27,012 nt of DNA, taken from positions 1-27,012 of the forward strand of contig CAZDQL010000090.1 of NCBI GenBank assembly GCA_964507325.1, in the 5' to 3' direction. Position 1 is the stretch's first letter. The number at the start of each line of letters is the position of its first letter. Below, piece after piece: positions 24,810-27,012 of the stretch. Below the pieces are notes generated by a model. The model searched no databases, was not told the origin of the DNA, and saw nothing but the letters and a program-made list of their open reading frames with translations. Made by a program: the position numbers and the translations under genes. This DNA is from CAZDQL01 sp964507325. GTDB lineage: Bacteria > Planctomycetota > UBA1135 > GCA-002686595.

Positions 24810-25979
24810 ATGCAACTCAGCGACCGCATGTCCTTGCTCGGAACGGAGACCGCCTTCGAGGTGCTCGCCAAGGCCAAGGCCCTCGAGGCCCAGGGGCGCA
24901 GCATCATGCACCTGCACATCGGTGCTCCGGACTTCGAAACCCCGGAGAACATCGTCGAGGCGGGGCGCAAAGCGCTACGCGACGGTTGGCACAAGTACAC
25001 CCCCGCCAAGGGGCTGCCGGAGCTGCGCGAGGCGGTGTGCGAGGACATCCAGACCTACCGCGGTGTCACGGTGCACCCCGACCGGGTGCTGATCGTGCCC
25101 GGGGGCAAGCCGACGATGGCCTACGCCATCCTGATGTTCGGTCAGCCGGAGACCGAGATCCTCTACCCCAACCCGGGCTTCCCGATCTACGAGTCGATGA
25201 TCCGCTTCTCGGGAGCGAAGGCGATTCCGATCGAGCTCCTGGAGGAGAACGGCTTCTCCTTCGACGCCGAGGCGGTGCTGGCCAAGATCACGCCCGCCAC
25301 ACGGCTCCTGATCCTCAACACTCCGGCGAACCCCACCGGCGGAGTGGTGCCCAAGAGCGAGCTCGACAAGCTGGCGGCGGGACTGGCGGAGCATCCGCAG
25401 GTGGTGGTCTTGTGCGACGAGATCTACTCGCGCCTGCTCTACGACGGTGAAGAGCACGCCACCATGCTCGCCTACCCCGAGCTGGCGGATCGCGTGATCA
25501 TGCTCGACGGCTGGAGCAAGACCTACGCCATGACCGGTTGGCGACTCGGCTACGGGATCTGGCCGGAGTCGATCGTCGACCAGGCGGAGCGCCTGCAGAT
25601 CAACACCGTCTCCTGCGCCAACGCCGCGACCCAGGTCGCCGCTATCGAGGCGCTGCGCGGACCCCAGGACGCGGTGGACGAGATGCTGCGCGCCTTCGAC
25701 GAGCGGCGCAAGATCATCCACCAGGAGCTGAACGACATCCCCGGCTTCACCTGCGTGCTGCCGAAGGGAGCCTTCTACGCCTTCCCGAACACGAGCGGCA
25801 CGGGTGTGTCGTCGCGTGAGCTCGAGGAGCGCTTCCTGCAGAAAGCGGGCGTGGCCTGTCTCTCGGGCACCAGCTTCGGAGAGTACGGCGAGGGCTACAT
25901 GCGCTTCAGCTATGCCAACAGCGTGGAGAACATCCGCGAGGGCCTGCGCCGCGTGCGTGAGAGCCTGCAGCCCGCATGA
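24810..25979 (+). CDS. PLP-dependent class I aminotransferase (aspartate aminotransferase-like)
   Basis: 389 residues, fold type I. The PLP lysine is K237 in LDGWSKTYAMTGWRLGY. Other cofactor contacts are N174 in NTPANPTGG, D203 and Y206 in CDEIYS, and the substrate carboxylate arginine is R365 in YMRFSYAN. The N-terminal LHIGAPDFETP and YTPAKGLPELREAV are the usual subgroup I-gamma aminotransferase motifs. It moves an amino group between an amino acid and a 2-oxo acid in the cytoplasm; the exact substrate cannot be read from sequence. The stop overlaps the threonine aldolase ATG by 4 bp (ATGA), so both are made from one transcript. Confidence 0.92.
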   Translation: MQLSDRMSLLGTETAFEVLAKAKALEAQGRSIMHLHIGAPDFETPENIVEAGRKALRDGWHKYTPAKGLPELREAVCEDIQTYRGVTVHPDRVLIVPGGKPTMAYAILMFGQPETEILYPNPGFPIYESMIRFSGAKAIPIELLEENGFSFDAEAVLAKITPATRLLILNTPANPTGGVVPKSELDKLAAGLAEHPQVVVLCDEIYSRLLYDGEEHATMLAYPELADRVIMLDGWSKTYAMTGWRLGYGIWPESIVDQAERLQINTVSCANAATQVAAIEALRGPQDAVDEMLRAFDERRKIIHQELNDIPGFTCVLPKGAFYAFPNTSGTGVSSRELEERFLQKAGVACLSGTSFGEYGEGYMRFSYANSVENIREGLRRVRESLQPA

Positions 25980-27010
25980 ACCACGCGGACTTCCGCAGCG
26001 ACACCGTCACCCGCCCCTCGCTGGCGATGCGCGAGGCGATGGCGGCGGCCGAGGTGGGAGACGACGTCCTCGACGGCGATCCGACGGTGCGCGCGCTGGA
26101 GGATTTCGCCGCGCAGTGGCTGGGGAAGGGGCGGGCGCTCTTCGTCCCCTCCGGGACGATGGCCAACCAGGTGGCCCTGGGCGCCTGGACCCGGCCGGGG
26201 GACGAGATCATCGTGCAGCGCTACGCCCACGTGGTGACCTTCGAGTCGGGGGCTGCCGGCTTCCTACACGGGTTGCAGTCCCAGTCGATCGGCGGACTCG
26301 AGGGGCGCATGGATCCCGACGAGGTGCGGGCGGCGGTGCGCCCGGACTTCCTGCACTGCCCGCGCACGGCGCTGGTCTGCCTGGAGCAGACCCACAACGT
26401 GGCGGGGGGTCGGGTGCTGCCCATGGAGGAGGTGGCCGCGGTGGCGGGGGTGGCCCGCGAGCACGGGATCCCGGTGCACATGGACGGAGCGCGGCTGGCG
26501 AACGCGGCGGTGGCGAGCGGCATCGAGCCGCGGCGCTGGACGGAGCACGCCGACTCGGTGTCGATCTGTCTCTCGAAGGGACTCGGCGCGCCGGTGGGAT
26601 CGCTGGTGGCGGGGGACGAGGCCTTCCGAGAGCGTGCGCTGCTGGTGCGCAAGCGCCTCGGTGGGTGGATGCGTCAAGCGGGGCACCTGGCCGCGGCGGG
26701 GCGGATCGCGTTGGAGCGGAACGTCGAGCGGCTGGCGGAGGACCACGCGCTGGCGCTGGACCTGGCGCGCAGACTGGGGGCGCTGGAGGGGCTCTCGGTG
26801 GACCTGGAGCGCGTGCAGACGAACATCGCCAACGTGGTGGTGGAGAGCGCGGAGCACGACGCGGCTTCTCTGTCGGCGGCGCTGGACGAGCGTGGGGTGG
26901 CGGTGTTCCCGATGGGGGAGCGGGTGCTCAGGTTCGTGACGCACCTGGATGGGGGGCCCGAGGAGGTGGAGCGTTTGGAAGGGGCGGCGCGGGAGATCCT
27001 GGGGGGCTAG
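25976..27010 (+). CDS. ltaE: low-specificity L-threonine (allo-threonine) aldolase
   Basis: 344 residues, complete, ending two bases before the window edge. It cleaves L-threonine or L-allo-threonine to glycine and acetaldehyde with PLP. The N-terminus FRSDTVTRPS, followed by VGDDVLDGDPTV, is diagnostic. The cofactor lysine is K201 in ICLSKGLGAPVGS, and D170/R173 in HMDGAR contact PLP and substrate. FVPSGTMANQVAL is the phosphate-binding segment. It overlaps the aminotransferase by 4 bp. Together the pair would link threonine or glycine turnover to transamination; this is inference. Confidence 0.94.
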   Translation: MNHADFRSDTVTRPSLAMREAMAAAEVGDDVLDGDPTVRALEDFAAQWLGKGRALFVPSGTMANQVALGAWTRPGDEIIVQRYAHVVTFESGAAGFLHGLQSQSIGGLEGRMDPDEVRAAVRPDFLHCPRTALVCLEQTHNVAGGRVLPMEEVAAVAGVAREHGIPVHMDGARLANAAVASGIEPRRWTEHADSVSICLSKGLGAPVGSLVAGDEAFRERALLVRKRLGGWMRQAGHLAAAGRIALERNVERLAEDHALALDLARRLGALEGLSVDLERVQTNIANVVVESAEHDAASLSAALDERGVAVFPMGERVLRFVTHLDGGPEEVERLEGAAREILGG

Positions 27011-27012
27011 GG

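Overview
The window is about 27 kb of very GC-rich bacterial chromosome (roughly 70% G+C). It is densely coded, with many 1-13 bp gene overlaps and frequent GTG/TTG starts. Several traits fit an uncultured, Planctomycetota-like or similarly deep-branching lineage: a topoisomerase I with glycine-aromatic C-terminal repeats and a histone-H1-like lysine tail, a GldA/F/G-type ABC module with a DUF4340 protein, a kinesin-light-chain-type TPR-CHAT protein, and a multiheme cytochrome c. This placement is an inference and is weak without a marker-gene tree. I see no rRNA, tRNA, insertion sequence, integrase or CRISPR array, so this looks like ordinary chromosome with some accessory-type genes.

Layout. 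Bases 1-172 are leader sequence for topA (173-2890, +). A 578-bp stretch without a recognisable gene (2891-3468) holds inverted repeats. A tightly overlapped four-gene operon follows (3469-8535, +): ABC ATPase, ABC-2 permease, GldG-like protein and DUF4340 protein. Next is a large, apparently exported TPR-CHAT protein (8648-12163, +) with eleven nearly identical 42-residue repeats and an intact His/Cys dyad. Then comes a helicase-exonuclease pair (12275-16122, +) whose domains match the MrfA/MrfB (YprA/YprB) mitomycin-lesion repair system.

From 16123 to 24652 every gene is on the minus strand. In transcription order they are: a solute-binding lipoprotein, a fused two-domain permease and an ATPase (a ferric-iron-type ABC importer); a pentaheme c-type cytochrome overlapping the ATPase gene; a HEAT-repeat lipoprotein; a degenerate purine-nucleoside-phosphorylase-like protein; a membrane-anchored transglutaminase-like/Fn3 protein; and a small single-pass membrane protein. 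Overlaps and short gaps suggest one long transcript or two consecutive ones. The last two genes (24810-27010, +) are a class I aminotransferase and a threonine aldolase that overlap by 4 bp. They diverge from the importer operon across a 157-bp promoter region.

The most notable items are the complete MrfAB-like repair pair, the TPR-CHAT protease-like protein that carries a signal peptide, the importer-cytochrome-HEAT lipoprotein gene string, and the purine phosphorylase homologue that has lost most of its active-site residues.
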